NCBI GenBank assembly: GCA_910584725.1
Contig: CAJUBE010000020.1
Location: 1 to 64,000 of the forward strand
Direction: 5' to 3'
Length of the DNA stretch: 64,000 nucleotides
DNA from: an uncultured Lachnospiraceae bacterium
GTDB taxonomy: Bacteria > Bacillota > Clostridia > Lachnospirales > Lachnospiraceae
The translations under genes and the position numbers were made by a program. Numbering within the stretch: the first letter of the stretch is position 1; each line of letters begins with the position of its first letter. The notes below the pieces were generated by a model, which saw nothing but the letters and a program-made list of their open reading frames with translations, was not told where the DNA came from and did no database searches. Shown here in pieces: positions 8,315 to 17,021 of the stretch.

Positions 8315-8413
8315 TTTGAGCGCTTTATGCGCGACGCGAAAATCACAGAAATCTATGAGGGGACAAGCGAGGTACAGAGAATGGTTATCTCCTCCTATAT
8401 GGGCATCAAATAA
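8315..8413 (+). pseudogene. C-terminal remnant of acyl-CoA dehydrogenase (butyryl-CoA dehydrogenase type)
   Basis: 33 in-frame codons encode a peptide with RDAKITEIYEGTSEVQRMVI, the strongly conserved end of short-chain acyl-CoA dehydrogenases such as Bcd, ending at TAA 8411. Nothing of the upstream ~340 residues remains. The functional gene must be elsewhere if butyrate synthesis occurs. Confidence 0.75.
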
Positions 8414-8450
8414 ACACCAAGGCTGACTCCCCGGAAGGAAGAAGAAATCA

Positions 8451-8555
8451 CTACTCAAACATTTCTTCTTCCTCCAGTTTTCCATTTTCATCATAGTAGG
8501 ACCATTTCCCAGACTCTTCCCCATTTACATAGTCACCCTCTGCCGCGATCTGTCC
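8451..8555 (-). pseudogene. C-terminal remnant of a MORN/YwqK-type repeat protein
   Basis: The frame ending at TAG 8451 reads GDYVNGEESGKWSYYDENGK, the repeat of MORN-like YwqK-family proteins. A frameshift just upstream interrupts a further repeat (YDEK/ENGQI), so the copy is broken. Confidence 0.5.
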
Positions 8556-8693
8556 ATTTTCTTTTCATCATACTGCTCCACATCCATTGACTATATACCC
8601 AGATATGGTAGTATGAAAATAACGGCAAAGAAATGATTTTATTTTATGATGAAATGATAAGCGAACCAAATTCCACAACAAGGAGGATACCAT

Positions 8694-10685
8694 ATGAAAT
8701 ACTATGTAAATGCGAATGCGGCGCAGGGCGGAGACGGCAGTCAGGAAAAACCCTTCGTGCGGATTCAGGAGGCGGCAGAGAAGGCATTGCCCGGGGATGA
8801 GGTGATCGTCATGCCGGGCATTTACCGGGAGTCGGTAAGCCCCGTAAACGGTGGCAGGGAAGATGCCAGAATCGTTTACCGTTCGGAATCGGAACGGGCT
8901 GCCGTGATCACAGGCGCGGAGCCGGTCAAAAACTGGGAAGCCTGCGAAGGCACTGTCTGGAAAGCGAGCATTTCCAACAAAGTATTCGGCGGCTATAATC
9001 CGTATACGACGTTAGTGTACGGTGACTGGTTTGTGGCGACCATGACCGCCCACACCGGGGACGTCTATTTAAACGGCAAGTCCATGTATGAAGTGACCGC
9101 GTATGACAAGGTTCTGCACCCGGAAAAGAGCAAAACCTCATGGGACCCGGATTTTTCCGTCTATACATGGTACACGATTCAGGATGAAGAAAAAGACGAA
9201 ACAGTCCTTTACGCCAATTTCCAAGGCAGAAACCCCAATGAGGAAAATGTGGAAATCAGCGTGCGGAAAAATTGTTTCTACCCGGAAGAAGAAGGCGTTG
9301 GCTTCATTACGCTTTCCGGCTTTACCGTGAGACAGGCAGCATCACAGTGGGCGCCCCCGACAGCATATCAGGAAGGAATGATCGGTCCCCACTGGTCCAA
9401 AGGCTGGATCATAGAAGACTGTGAAATTTATGAGTCGAAATGCTCCGGCATTTCCCTTGGAAAATACCTACAGCCGGAAAACGATAACAAATGGTCCAAA
9501 TGGAAATACAAGGACGGCACACAGACGGAACGCGACTGTATCTGTCAGGCGCAGCGGGAAGGATGGAGCAAGGAAACCATAGGCTCCCACATTGTCAGAA
9601 GATGCGATATCCACGACTGCGGGCAGACGGGAATCGTCGGGCATCTTGGCGGCGTATTTTCCGTGATCGAGGACAATACGATCCACCACATCAACAACAA
9701 ACAGAATTTGTGCGGCGCTGAGATCGGCGGCATTAAAATGCACGCGGCAATTGACGTCACGATTCGCCGCAACCAGATTTACCGCTGTACCCGCGGTTTA
9801 TGGCTTGACTGGCAGGCACAGGGAACAAGGGTGACCGGGAACCTGTTTTTTGACAACTGTCTGCCGGAGGAATACAACCACACAACTGGAAATGAAATCG
9901 GTGAGGATATTTTTATCGAAGTATCTCACGGACCGACGCTTGTTGACCACAACGTGCTGCTCTCCGACTGTGCGCTGAAACTTGCCACGCAGGGCGTTGC
10001 CCTCGTGCATAATCTGATCGCCGGTTCCTTCACCGCCGTGGGGCGCGGTGTTTTAAACGGTACGCTCACTAAGATTTCACCGCGCTATACCCCCTACCAT
10101 GTGCCACACCGCACAGAGATCGCCGGATTTATGACAATTCTGCACGGGGACATGCGGTTTTACAACAACATCTTTATCCAGAAGGACTTCCGTCCGGGGT
10201 TGAAGCAGATGGCGGACGCCATGAAGGACGACGAGTGGACGGACGGCAACCTCATTGCCGGCACGATTCCTTACGAAGCGTACCCGACGCAGGAAGAATA
10301 CGAAGCGCAGTTCGAGGGCTACTGCGGGATGGGATCAGCGCCCAGCGACAGGTACTACAATCCGCTCCCCGTATGGGCAGAAGGAAACGCCTATTTTAAC
10401 GGCGCAAAACCTATGTCAAAAGAAAAGGCATTTGTGGATGAGACAAACAAAGTGTCCGTCTGTCTGGAAGAGACGGCGGAAGGCTTTGTCATAAAGACGA
10501 ATGTGTATGACTATATGCCGGAATCGCAGAACAGAGTCATCACCACCGACGTGCTCGGCATGGCATTTGAGCCGGAACAGAAATTTGAAAACCCGGACGG
10601 CTCTCCTATTGTATTCGATACGGATTATTACGGAAAAACGCGCGGAGAAACACCGCTCGCTGGACCGTTTGCGGAACCGGGTTAA
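8694..10685 (+). CDS. right-handed beta-helix glycosidase, GH120-like (beta-xylosidase family)
   Basis: 663 residues, no signal peptide, so probably intracellular. The ATG at 8694 follows AAGGAGG. The N-terminus (YYVNANAAQGGDGSQEKPF, then PGDEVIVMPGIYRE) is the DUF1565/beta-helix start. The central WLDWQAQGTRV and EDIFIEVSHGP segments match what I recall of GH120 beta-xylosidases, whose catalytic pair is an Asp and a Glu in these motifs; here they would be D372 and E409, separated by a longer loop than in the xylosidase I remember. It would release xylose or arabinose from oligosaccharides. It stands alone; its end overlaps the convergent phosphatase gene by 4 bases. Confidence 0.75.
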   Translation: MKYYVNANAAQGGDGSQEKPFVRIQEAAEKALPGDEVIVMPGIYRESVSPVNGGREDARIVYRSESERAAVITGAEPVKNWEACEGTVWKASISNKVFGGYNPYTTLVYGDWFVATMTAHTGDVYLNGKSMYEVTAYDKVLHPEKSKTSWDPDFSVYTWYTIQDEEKDETVLYANFQGRNPNEENVEISVRKNCFYPEEEGVGFITLSGFTVRQAASQWAPPTAYQEGMIGPHWSKGWIIEDCEIYESKCSGISLGKYLQPENDNKWSKWKYKDGTQTERDCICQAQREGWSKETIGSHIVRRCDIHDCGQTGIVGHLGGVFSVIEDNTIHHINNKQNLCGAEIGGIKMHAAIDVTIRRNQIYRCTRGLWLDWQAQGTRVTGNLFFDNCLPEEYNHTTGNEIGEDIFIEVSHGPTLVDHNVLLSDCALKLATQGVALVHNLIAGSFTAVGRGVLNGTLTKISPRYTPYHVPHRTEIAGFMTILHGDMRFYNNIFIQKDFRPGLKQMADAMKDDEWTDGNLIAGTIPYEAYPTQEEYEAQFEGYCGMGSAPSDRYYNPLPVWAEGNAYFNGAKPMSKEKAFVDETNKVSVCLEETAEGFVIKTNVYDYMPESQNRVITTDVLGMAFEPEQKFENPDGSPIVFDTDYYGKTRGETPLAGPFAEPG

Positions 10686-11230
10686 TCCCGGTACCGCTCC
10701 GCCATCGCCTTCGCTTTATCCCGGATTTTTCCCCGCAATTCCGGCGGCGCCAACACCTCCATCCTGTCGGCATACTGCATTGCGAAATTTTCCATGCCAA
10801 AGCTCGTGCACGTTACCGTGACTATGTCATAATCCGGATCATAATCATCATATGGTTCAAGTAGATCATCAATCCCAGCATGTACAAATATGGTATTCCC
10901 TTCCGTATAGTATCTGGGCAGATTTTGCATCCATGCGATATACTCATCCTCTTTCGCCTCGGAATCCTTATCGTCTTGTTCGATCCGCCACCGCCCGTCA
11001 CAGACCATATCTTCGTGGTTTCCCATAAGTGCAATGACCTTGTCACAGCCCCACTTATTTTGCAGGCTTATGATCTGATCAAGCACCGCATAGCTGTCTG
11101 GACCGTGTACATAGTCGCCCAGAAGAACCAGTCGGGTACCTGGGCTGTTCATCTGTCCGTCAATCAGCGACAGGGCATATTCAAACTCCGCAATACAGCC
11201 GTGAATGTCAGACATACAGTATATTTTCAT
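10682..11230 (-). CDS. calcineurin-like metallophosphoesterase
   Basis: 182 residues from the ATG at 11230 (GAGG upstream; ATG 11248 also possible). Metal-binding motifs of the PPP-like family are all visible: SDIHG near residue 7, GDYVHGP near residue 38, GNHE near residue 70 and a late HAGI. Size and motifs fit small bacterial serine/threonine-type phosphatases or Ap4A hydrolase-like enzymes. The substrate is not defined. It lies downstream of the macro-domain gene in the same direction and its stop overlaps the convergent glycosidase gene. Confidence 0.85.
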   Translation of the reverse strand: MKIYCMSDIHGCIAEFEYALSLIDGQMNSPGTRLVLLGDYVHGPDSYAVLDQIISLQNKWGCDKVIALMGNHEDMVCDGRWRIEQDDKDSEAKEDEYIAWMQNLPRYYTEGNTIFVHAGIDDLLEPYDDYDPDYDIVTVTCTSFGMENFAMQYADRMEVLAPPELRGKIRDKAKAMAERYRD

Positions 11231-11295
11231 CAAGACGGCCTCACTCATTTCCGGCGATAAGACACACCCACCTGCTCTGCGTATTCCATCACCTG

Positions 11296-11814
11296 TCAGA
11301 TCAATTCTGTTTTATGAACCTCCGTCTCGTATACCGCATATGTCCTGTCGTCAAACAACACCCACTCAACCATGTCAATCGCATCCGGGAACTGCTCCTG
11401 AAACCGACAGACTGCCTCAACAGCCACCTTAGCTGCCTTCTCCACGGGATACCCATAAATCCCGGTTGAAATGGAGGGAAACGCAACCGTGCGGATGCCG
11501 TTCTCCATAGCGACCTTTAATGAATTGTAATAGCAGGAGGCGAGCTTTTCCGGCTCTCCGTTTGTACCTCCACGCCAGACAGGTCCGACCGTGTGGATGA
11601 CATAGTCGCAGGGCAGATTGTAACCCTTTGTCAGCTTTGCCTCCCCCGTCGGGCAGCCGTGAAGCGTCCGGCACTCTTCCAGAAGCTGCGGTCCCGCCGC
11701 CCTGTGGATCGCTCCGTCCACGCCTCTGCCGCCCAGCAGGCTTGAATTTGCCGCATTGACAATCGCCTGTACATCCACAATCTTTGTAATGTCACCTTTT
11801 ACTATCTTTATCAT
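11296..11814 (-). CDS. macro-domain protein (O-acetyl-ADP-ribose deacetylase type)
   Basis: 172 residues, starting at the ATG at 11814 with GGAGG 5 bases upstream. Shows the MacroD signature: GDIT near residue 8, IVNAANSSLLGGRGVDGAIHR split as VNAANSSLLGG and GVDGAIH, and the phosphate loop SISTGIYGYP. Such enzymes hydrolyse O-acetyl-ADP-ribose or remove ADP-ribose from proteins. Full-length and intact. It sits between the ABC/two-component operon and the phosphatase gene. Confidence 0.92.
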   Translation of the reverse strand: MIKIVKGDITKIVDVQAIVNAANSSLLGGRGVDGAIHRAAGPQLLEECRTLHGCPTGEAKLTKGYNLPCDYVIHTVGPVWRGGTNGEPEKLASCYYNSLKVAMENGIRTVAFPSISTGIYGYPVEKAAKVAVEAVCRFQEQFPDAIDMVEWVLFDDRTYAVYETEVHKTELI

Positions 11815-11867
11815 ACTTGCCTCCTTATATTTCATTAAGCACTTTCTCCTTTCCCATACCTATTATA

Positions 11868-13859
11868 TCAGATTCTGATCGTCTCTATGATATTCTGCTT
11901 TTTGAGTGCGCCCGCCGAAATCCGCACGGTGCCCCACATGACGAAAACGGAAATCACAATCGTGATCACAATCGCCGTCCACGGCATATGGAAGGCAATC
12001 GGGAATATCCTCTTCACACAGTGCGCCATCACGGCAACGATACCCATACCGAGCGGCAGACCCACCGCCAGCGCTTTTCCCGCGCAGAGGATGCTTTCCA
12101 TATTGAGCATCTTCTGTATGGAGTCCGATGTCATGCCCACGCTCTGCAAAACCGCAAGCTCCCTCGCCCGCAGTCTGATCTGGAAGCTGACGGTGCTGAT
12201 CACATTCAGCACGCCGATCAGCCCCAGCAGAAGAACAAAAGCGTAGAGGAAAAAGGCGGCAAGGACAATCGCGATATTCATAATTTTCACAAAGTCCTGC
12301 GCGCCATACACCCGGCTCGTGTACCCCGCTTCATCGTATTCCATGCCGTACTGCGGGAATCGTTCTTCCAATACACCCCTTGCATACGCCATAAATCCTT
12401 CCTCATCCTTCGGATTCGCCATCCAGTTATAGCCGCGCACCGACACGCCCGCAGAGGGAACGACGAGACGGACGGGATTTGTGTTCGGATACATCAAAGT
12501 TCCGGGGATTTCCGCTGTTTCCAGCACACCGTCAATCGCAATCTCTTCCTGACTGCCGTCAGCCGTTTCCAGTTTCAGCGTGGAGGTTGTCGCCACTAAA
12601 GGCGCAATATGCCGCTCGGTTCCGTTGTCGTTATACTTGTAATCGTTGAGCAGTATCACCCCGCCATACGCCGCTCCTGCCTGTTCGCACAGCCCGGCGT
12701 AATGTCTGTCGTCCAGAATGATCCGCTCCACTTCCAAAATGATTTCCGACTGTTCCTCCCCGGAACCTTCCGCCAAGACCTGCCGCATCTCTTCCGTGAT
12801 ATCCTGCGCGGCAAGGCGGGCGACATAGGTGGAATAATCCTGCCCGCTTCCGTAAACATCCGTTTCGTCATATTCCCTGAACTTCTGCGTAATCTCCTCC
12901 GCCGTCTGTGCGTCAATCGGATATGCGCACTCCTGCTGTCTCCGTCCTGTTTTCGGATGAATGATGTTCTTATACTTTGCCGTGTAATCCGCGATGACGG
13001 CATATCCCTGATCCGCATAGATATAATTCTGTATGCCTTCCGCAATTTCCTGCAGACCGCTCATCGTGATAAACAGCATGATACTGATGGAAAACGCAGT
13101 AACCGCCGAGTGCATCCGTCTGCGGTTGGAAGACACATTTTTACGCGCCATCTGGTATTCGATCTTCTTTTCTGCATCCATGGCAATTTTCGTGCGTCTG
13201 TATCCCGACGTATCTGTTTCGCCGCCGTTTCTCAGACAGTCCAGCGCGGAAATGCGCATCGCCTTCCGTGCCGGAAGCATAGCGGCAAACAGAACCGTTC
13301 CCAGAGAAATGATGACCGAAACAAGCAGGGCAACCGGTGAAAACACAAAGGAAAGGCTGAAATTTACCTGCTTCATCATGGAACGCACCAGCACGTTCAG
13401 CTCATCCATATAGAGGTTCGCCACACCTATGCCGATAAAACTAAGCCCATACCCCAGAAGAATGCCGGACGGGATCGCCGCAACGCAAAGCAGGAAGCAC
13501 TCATACATGATCGTTTGACAGATCTGTTTCTTCGTCGCACCCACACATTTCAACGTGCCAAACTGCGCCATCCTCTCGTTCGCGCTCATACGGAATGCGT
13601 TGGAAATAACGATGACGGACATCGCCGCGATCAGCGCCGCCAAAAACACGGCGGGAACGAGCAGCATCATCATATAGGCGCCGCCGTACAGACCGTAGTC
13701 CTCGCCGAGAAAACCCGCAAGCATCGCATTGCCGCTTGCCACAAAATTGACGACTGCCGTAAGAAGCGCGGCGGACAGCGCGATTGCCGAAGCCGTGATC
13801 ACTGTCCTGCTCTTCTTTCTCTTAATCTGGCTTAAGGCAAAGGAGTATAAAATATTCAT
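11868..13859 (-). CDS. ABC transporter permease, FtsX/BceB-like
   Basis: 663 residues. One N-terminal membrane helix, a first FtsX block (FRMSANERMAQFGTLKCVGATKKQI), a large extracellular segment of about 200 residues (roughly 300-500) and a C-terminal FtsX block (LRARELAVLQSVGMTSDSI). This is the layout of peptide-antibiotic sensing/detoxification transporters and related VexP-type permeases. It overlaps its ATPase gene by 4 bases and follows a two-component system, which suggests resistance to an envelope-active peptide. Confidence 0.88.
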   Translation of the reverse strand: MNILYSFALSQIKRKKSRTVITASAIALSAALLTAVVNFVASGNAMLAGFLGEDYGLYGGAYMMMLLVPAVFLAALIAAMSVIVISNAFRMSANERMAQFGTLKCVGATKKQICQTIMYECFLLCVAAIPSGILLGYGLSFIGIGVANLYMDELNVLVRSMMKQVNFSLSFVFSPVALLVSVIISLGTVLFAAMLPARKAMRISALDCLRNGGETDTSGYRRTKIAMDAEKKIEYQMARKNVSSNRRRMHSAVTAFSISIMLFITMSGLQEIAEGIQNYIYADQGYAVIADYTAKYKNIIHPKTGRRQQECAYPIDAQTAEEITQKFREYDETDVYGSGQDYSTYVARLAAQDITEEMRQVLAEGSGEEQSEIILEVERIILDDRHYAGLCEQAGAAYGGVILLNDYKYNDNGTERHIAPLVATTSTLKLETADGSQEEIAIDGVLETAEIPGTLMYPNTNPVRLVVPSAGVSVRGYNWMANPKDEEGFMAYARGVLEERFPQYGMEYDEAGYTSRVYGAQDFVKIMNIAIVLAAFFLYAFVLLLGLIGVLNVISTVSFQIRLRARELAVLQSVGMTSDSIQKMLNMESILCAGKALAVGLPLGMGIVAVMAHCVKRIFPIAFHMPWTAIVITIVISVFVMWGTVRISAGALKKQNIIETIRI

Positions 13860-14539
13860 GCGCGCATCACCTCATCTCTGACAATCTGCCCGTCACTGAT
13901 GGTAAGGATTCTGTCTGCCTGCAAGGCGATCTTCTCGTCGTGAGTAATCAAAATCAAGGTCTGGTTTTCCCTTCGGTTTGCCGCTGTGAGCAGTTCCATG
14001 ATTTTTCTGCCCGCCCGGCTGTCCAGATTCCCCGTCGGCTCGTCCGCCATAATAAACGCCGGATCGTTGATGAGCGCCCTTCCCACGGACACGCGCTGCT
14101 GCTGACCGCCGGAAAGTTCCCCCGGAAGATGCTCCCTGCGATCCGTTAAGCCTGTCATCTCCAAAATTTTTTCCAGTTTCCGCGCGTCAGGCTTTCTATT
14201 GTCCAACAGACAGGGAAGCATGATATTTTCATCCACGGTCAAATTGGGAATCAAATTATAAAACTGATAGACGATACCGATATTTCTGCGTCTAAAAATT
14301 GCCAGAGCGCTCTCATCCATATCGAAGATACGTCTGCCATCGACAACGACCTCTCCCGACGTGGGGCGGTCTATGCCGCCGATCAAATTCATAAGCGTGG
14401 ATTTTCCCGAGCCAGACGCTCCCACAATGGCGACAAACTCACCCTTTTTCACCTGAAAACTGACATGATCCAGCGCCGTTACCCGGTTATCGCCGTTTCC
14501 ATATATCTTTGTCAGTCCGTTTACTTCCAGAATCTCCAT
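13856..14539 (-). CDS. ABC transporter ATP-binding protein (LolD/BceA type)
   Basis: 227 residues from the ATG at 14539 with AAGGGG 8 bases upstream. Walker A GASGSGKST, Q-loop at VYQFYNLIPN, signature LSGGQQQR, Walker B FIMADEPTGNLDS and H-loop LITHDEK are intact; this is the LolD/MacB subfamily that powers FtsX-type permeases. It overlaps the permease start and forms the transporter with it. Confidence 0.92.
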   Translation of the reverse strand: MEILEVNGLTKIYGNGDNRVTALDHVSFQVKKGEFVAIVGASGSGKSTLMNLIGGIDRPTSGEVVVDGRRIFDMDESALAIFRRRNIGIVYQFYNLIPNLTVDENIMLPCLLDNRKPDARKLEKILEMTGLTDRREHLPGELSGGQQQRVSVGRALINDPAFIMADEPTGNLDSRAGRKIMELLTAANRRENQTLILITHDEKIALQADRILTISDGQIVRDEVMRA

Positions 14540-14611
14540 ATATGACACCCCTTTTCTTATCGTTTACAACACTACAGATAAGTTTAAATAAGAAAAGTGA
14601 CTCCCCGGTGA

Positions 14612-15436
14612 CTATTTGTAAAATTTCATAAAAAATGTGGCGCCGCTCCCGTTTCCGCCGGGCACAACCTCGATATCCCCGTTTTGCGCGCGCATGATAG
14701 AAAGCGCAAGGGGCAGCCCGATCCCATAACCGTTTTCCTTCTGCGAACTTTCAAATCTGCGAAACAGCCCTGCAATCTGCTCCTTTTTCAGACCTTCCCC
14801 GGCGTCCGTGACGGCTATCCAGTCATAGAGCGGATTCTGCCCGCTGTCTACCACAATTTCACTGTTTTCCCCGGAACATTCCGAAGCATTTTTCAAGAGG
14901 TTAATCATCGCTTCCACGGTCCACTTTTTATCGCAGGATAAGGTCACGTCATGCGAAAGACGTATGTTCTGGTTCCTGATATCCAGTATAATGTCCAGCG
15001 ACTTAAGCGCCTCTCCCATCAGATCACTGACCGATATTTCCTCCGCATGAAAGTTCACGACGGAGGAGTCCAGCTTCGCCATCTTTAAGAGGACGGAAAC
15101 AAGCCACTCCATATGGCGGATTTCCTTTTTTATGCCGAGAAGAAAATCCCGCTGCGTCTCTTCGGGCGCGTCAGTCATTAACTCCGTCATCAGAAGGATA
15201 GAGGAAATCGGTGTCTTTAACTGATGGGATATATCGGACAGATATTCCGCCAGACGCTCTTTCTCCTCCTCCAAAACATTTCTCTGCTCCTGTCCGGCGT
15301 GTGTCAACGTATAAATATCGTTTTTCAAAATGCTGAGCGCGCCTTCCCTGTCATCGCGCGGGTCGAAGGGCTGTCCGTCAAGCGCCGCGCGAATCCCCTC
15401 GGAAAGTGATAACAGTTCTTTTTTACTAACCCACAC
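14612..15436 (-). CDS. sensor histidine kinase without transmembrane helices
   Basis: 274 residues from a GTG at 15436, overlapping the response regulator stop by 11 bases. The HisKA phosphoacceptor is in SHQLKTP near residue 97; ATPase boxes are NLLKNASE, DAGEGL and GYGIGLPL. No membrane segment or extracellular sensor is encoded, unlike BceS/VanS kinases, so sensing probably passes through the adjacent FtsX-type transporter or another partner. An upstream in-frame extension to 15505 only reads through the response regulator gene and is unlikely. Confidence 0.85.
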   Translation of the reverse strand: MWVSKKELLSLSEGIRAALDGQPFDPRDDREGALSILKNDIYTLTHAGQEQRNVLEEEKERLAEYLSDISHQLKTPISSILLMTELMTDAPEETQRDFLLGIKKEIRHMEWLVSVLLKMAKLDSSVVNFHAEEISVSDLMGEALKSLDIILDIRNQNIRLSHDVTLSCDKKWTVEAMINLLKNASECSGENSEIVVDSGQNPLYDWIAVTDAGEGLKKEQIAGLFRRFESSQKENGYGIGLPLALSIMRAQNGDIEVVPGGNGSGATFFMKFYK

Positions 15437-16076
15437 GATACCCGATCCCCCTGACGGTTGTAATAGAAACCGCATCTCCCAGTTTTTCCCGCAGTCTCTT
15501 GACATATACGGTCAGCGTATTATCCTCGACAAAGTTGCCGCTTATGTCCCAAATGCGCTCCAGAATCTGCTCCCTTTTCAAAAGAACGGACTGATTCTGC
15601 GCGAAAATAAGCAAGAGCCGGTACTCCAACGCCGTCAGACTGATTTCCCGATCTCTGATACGGACTTTTCCCGCCTCAACGTCAATAACCGCCTCTCCCA
15701 TTTTCAAAATTCCACTGTTGTCTTTTTCATGCAGCGCCCTTTTGATCCGCGCAAGCAGCTCCCTCATACGAAACGGCTTGGTGATGTAATCGGCGGCGCC
15801 GTCATCGAATGATCTCACGATTTCGTCCTCGTCATCCACAACGGTGACATACAAGATTGGAATGTCGGCGGACTTTAACGCGGACGCGATTTCCCTGCCG
15901 GAGCCGTCGGGAAGCTGCATATCCAAAATAGCAAGATCGAAATCCGCTGTGGATGTTTCCCGCATTGCATCAGCGATATTTCTACAATACGTCGTGCCGT
16001 ATCCTTCTTTTTCCAGAGCATATACGAGCGCCGCCGATATGGAAGCGTCGTCCTCCACTACCAAAATATGTTTCAT
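15426..16076 (-). CDS. OmpR/PhoB family response regulator
   Basis: 216 residues. The start ATG at 16076 gives the canonical MKHILVVEDD. The receiver has acidic DD near residue 9, the phosphorylated Asp in AILDMQLPDG (about 52) and a Lys in YITKPF. The C-terminal winged helix begins near LTALEYRLL and ends GIGYRVG. It is the first gene of the operon with the kinase and the ABC transporter, which it presumably controls. Confidence 0.95.
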   Translation of the reverse strand: MKHILVVEDDASISAALVYALEKEGYGTTYCRNIADAMRETSTADFDLAILDMQLPDGSGREIASALKSADIPILYVTVVDDEDEIVRSFDDGAADYITKPFRMRELLARIKRALHEKDNSGILKMGEAVIDVEAGKVRIRDREISLTALEYRLLLIFAQNQSVLLKREQILERIWDISGNFVEDNTLTVYVKRLREKLGDAVSITTVRGIGYRVG

Positions 16077-16095
16077 TTTCTGCCAGACCCTTCCA

Positions 16096-16299
16096 TTACC
16101 CCTGCACCATTTCCCGCAGTTTCCCAATCTCAACCGGCTTTGAGTAAAAATACCCCTGAAACCATGTAGCCTGATAGAGCCGCAGATAATTTTGCAGTTC
16201 CTCCGTCTCCACGCCCTCCAGACAGGTGCTCATGCCGCAGCTGTTGGCAAACTCCACGACTCAGAAAACCATGCGCTGTTCCACTTCAATGAAGAACAT
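16096..16299 (-). pseudogene. C-terminal fragment of an EAL-domain (c-di-GMP phosphodiesterase) gene
   Basis: The frame reads VVEFANSCGMSTCLEGVETEE, then WFQGYFYSKP, the end of EAL domains, stopping at TAA 16096. An in-frame TGA at 16261-16263 interrupts it and the EAL active-site half is absent. It is therefore a remnant that cannot make an active enzyme. It lies just upstream of the response regulator gene and may carry that operon's promoter. Confidence 0.7.
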
Positions 16300-16328
16300 A
16301 GATATAAGTGTCGCTTCTCCCCCGTACC

Positions 16329-16886
16329 CTATGTATCAAGCGGCTCCCTGCAAAAATAACAGCTAAACCGCTCGCGCGACGAAACGGGAACGAGATTTTC
16401 CGCCGCACAGTAACCGCAGGCAACACATTTACAGCCGTTCGGCACGCTGTCCCCCTCATAAAGCCTCTGTGCCGGACGCAGCCCGCCGGAGCTTTCATAG
16501 AACCGCCTTGCCTCCTCGCGTTTCTCCATTTCATGCTCCATGGCATCCTGTCTCGCCTTTTCCTCCAGATATGCCAGCGTAGATTCCGGCTCGTTCTCAC
16601 TCTTTGTCTGACTCTCTGCCGGCTGCCTCTGTGCCTTCGCCTGCGGCATCTGCTTGGCGCGCGCCGGCTGCACGAGAGGTTTTGCCTGCGGCGCCTGTTT
16701 TGCCTGTGACGGCTGTATAAAAGGTCCCGTCTGTATCGTTCTCTGTCTTTGGGATGTCTGTATCTGACCCTGCGGATTCGGTGTCTGGCCTCTCTGATTA
16801 TTCTCGGGCGGATTTCCCATCCGCTGGCTATAAACCCGATAACAAATGCATGCCACTACAATGATCCATATAATTCCACCAAACAT
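16329..16886 (-). CDS. membrane-anchored Gln/Pro-rich protein with C-terminal zinc ribbon
   Basis: 185 residues, no recognised family. An N-terminal hydrophobic helix (residues 3-20) is followed by a low-complexity linker rich in Q, P, A and K (about 30-105), a charged helix (EEKARQDAMEHEMEKREEARRF region) and a C-terminal CKCVACGYC...CYFC pattern that should bind one zinc. The design suggests a cytoplasmic zinc-ribbon head on a flexible tether. The gene is separate from its neighbours and its 3' end abuts the EAL remnant. Confidence 0.65.
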   Translation of the reverse strand: MFGGIIWIIVVACICYRVYSQRMGNPPENNQRGQTPNPQGQIQTSQRQRTIQTGPFIQPSQAKQAPQAKPLVQPARAKQMPQAKAQRQPAESQTKSENEPESTLAYLEEKARQDAMEHEMEKREEARRFYESSGGLRPAQRLYEGDSVPNGCKCVACGYCAAENLVPVSSRERFSCYFCREPLDT

Positions 16887-17021
16887 TTCAGTCCGTTCCT
16901 TTCCTCTAAAGTATCGCTGTATTTATCATATCACACCTTACTGTGACATGGCAAAAGATAAGTTGTTCAATCGCATATAACATGAGAACAAACTTTTAAA
17001 TAAACCATACAGGATCCTTTG

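Larger units (their letters stand above)
7928..8693. other. gene graveyard between accessory and core regions
   Basis: 766 bases without an intact standard-size gene. It holds, in order, a possible 35-codon ORF, the tail of an antitoxin gene, the tail of an acyl-CoA dehydrogenase gene, and the tail of a MORN-repeat gene, each listed separately. The remnants lie on both strands and belong to unrelated families, as expected from serial insertion and deletion at one site. Confidence 0.6.

Noticed and set aside
12609..13340. 243-codon plus-strand frame opposite the FtsX permease
   Set aside because: Antisense shadow of an intact gene; composition atypical for protein.
15437..15505. Longer start for the histidine kinase at 15505
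   Set aside because: The added residues are read from inside the response regulator gene; the GTG at 15436 gives the usual short overlap.
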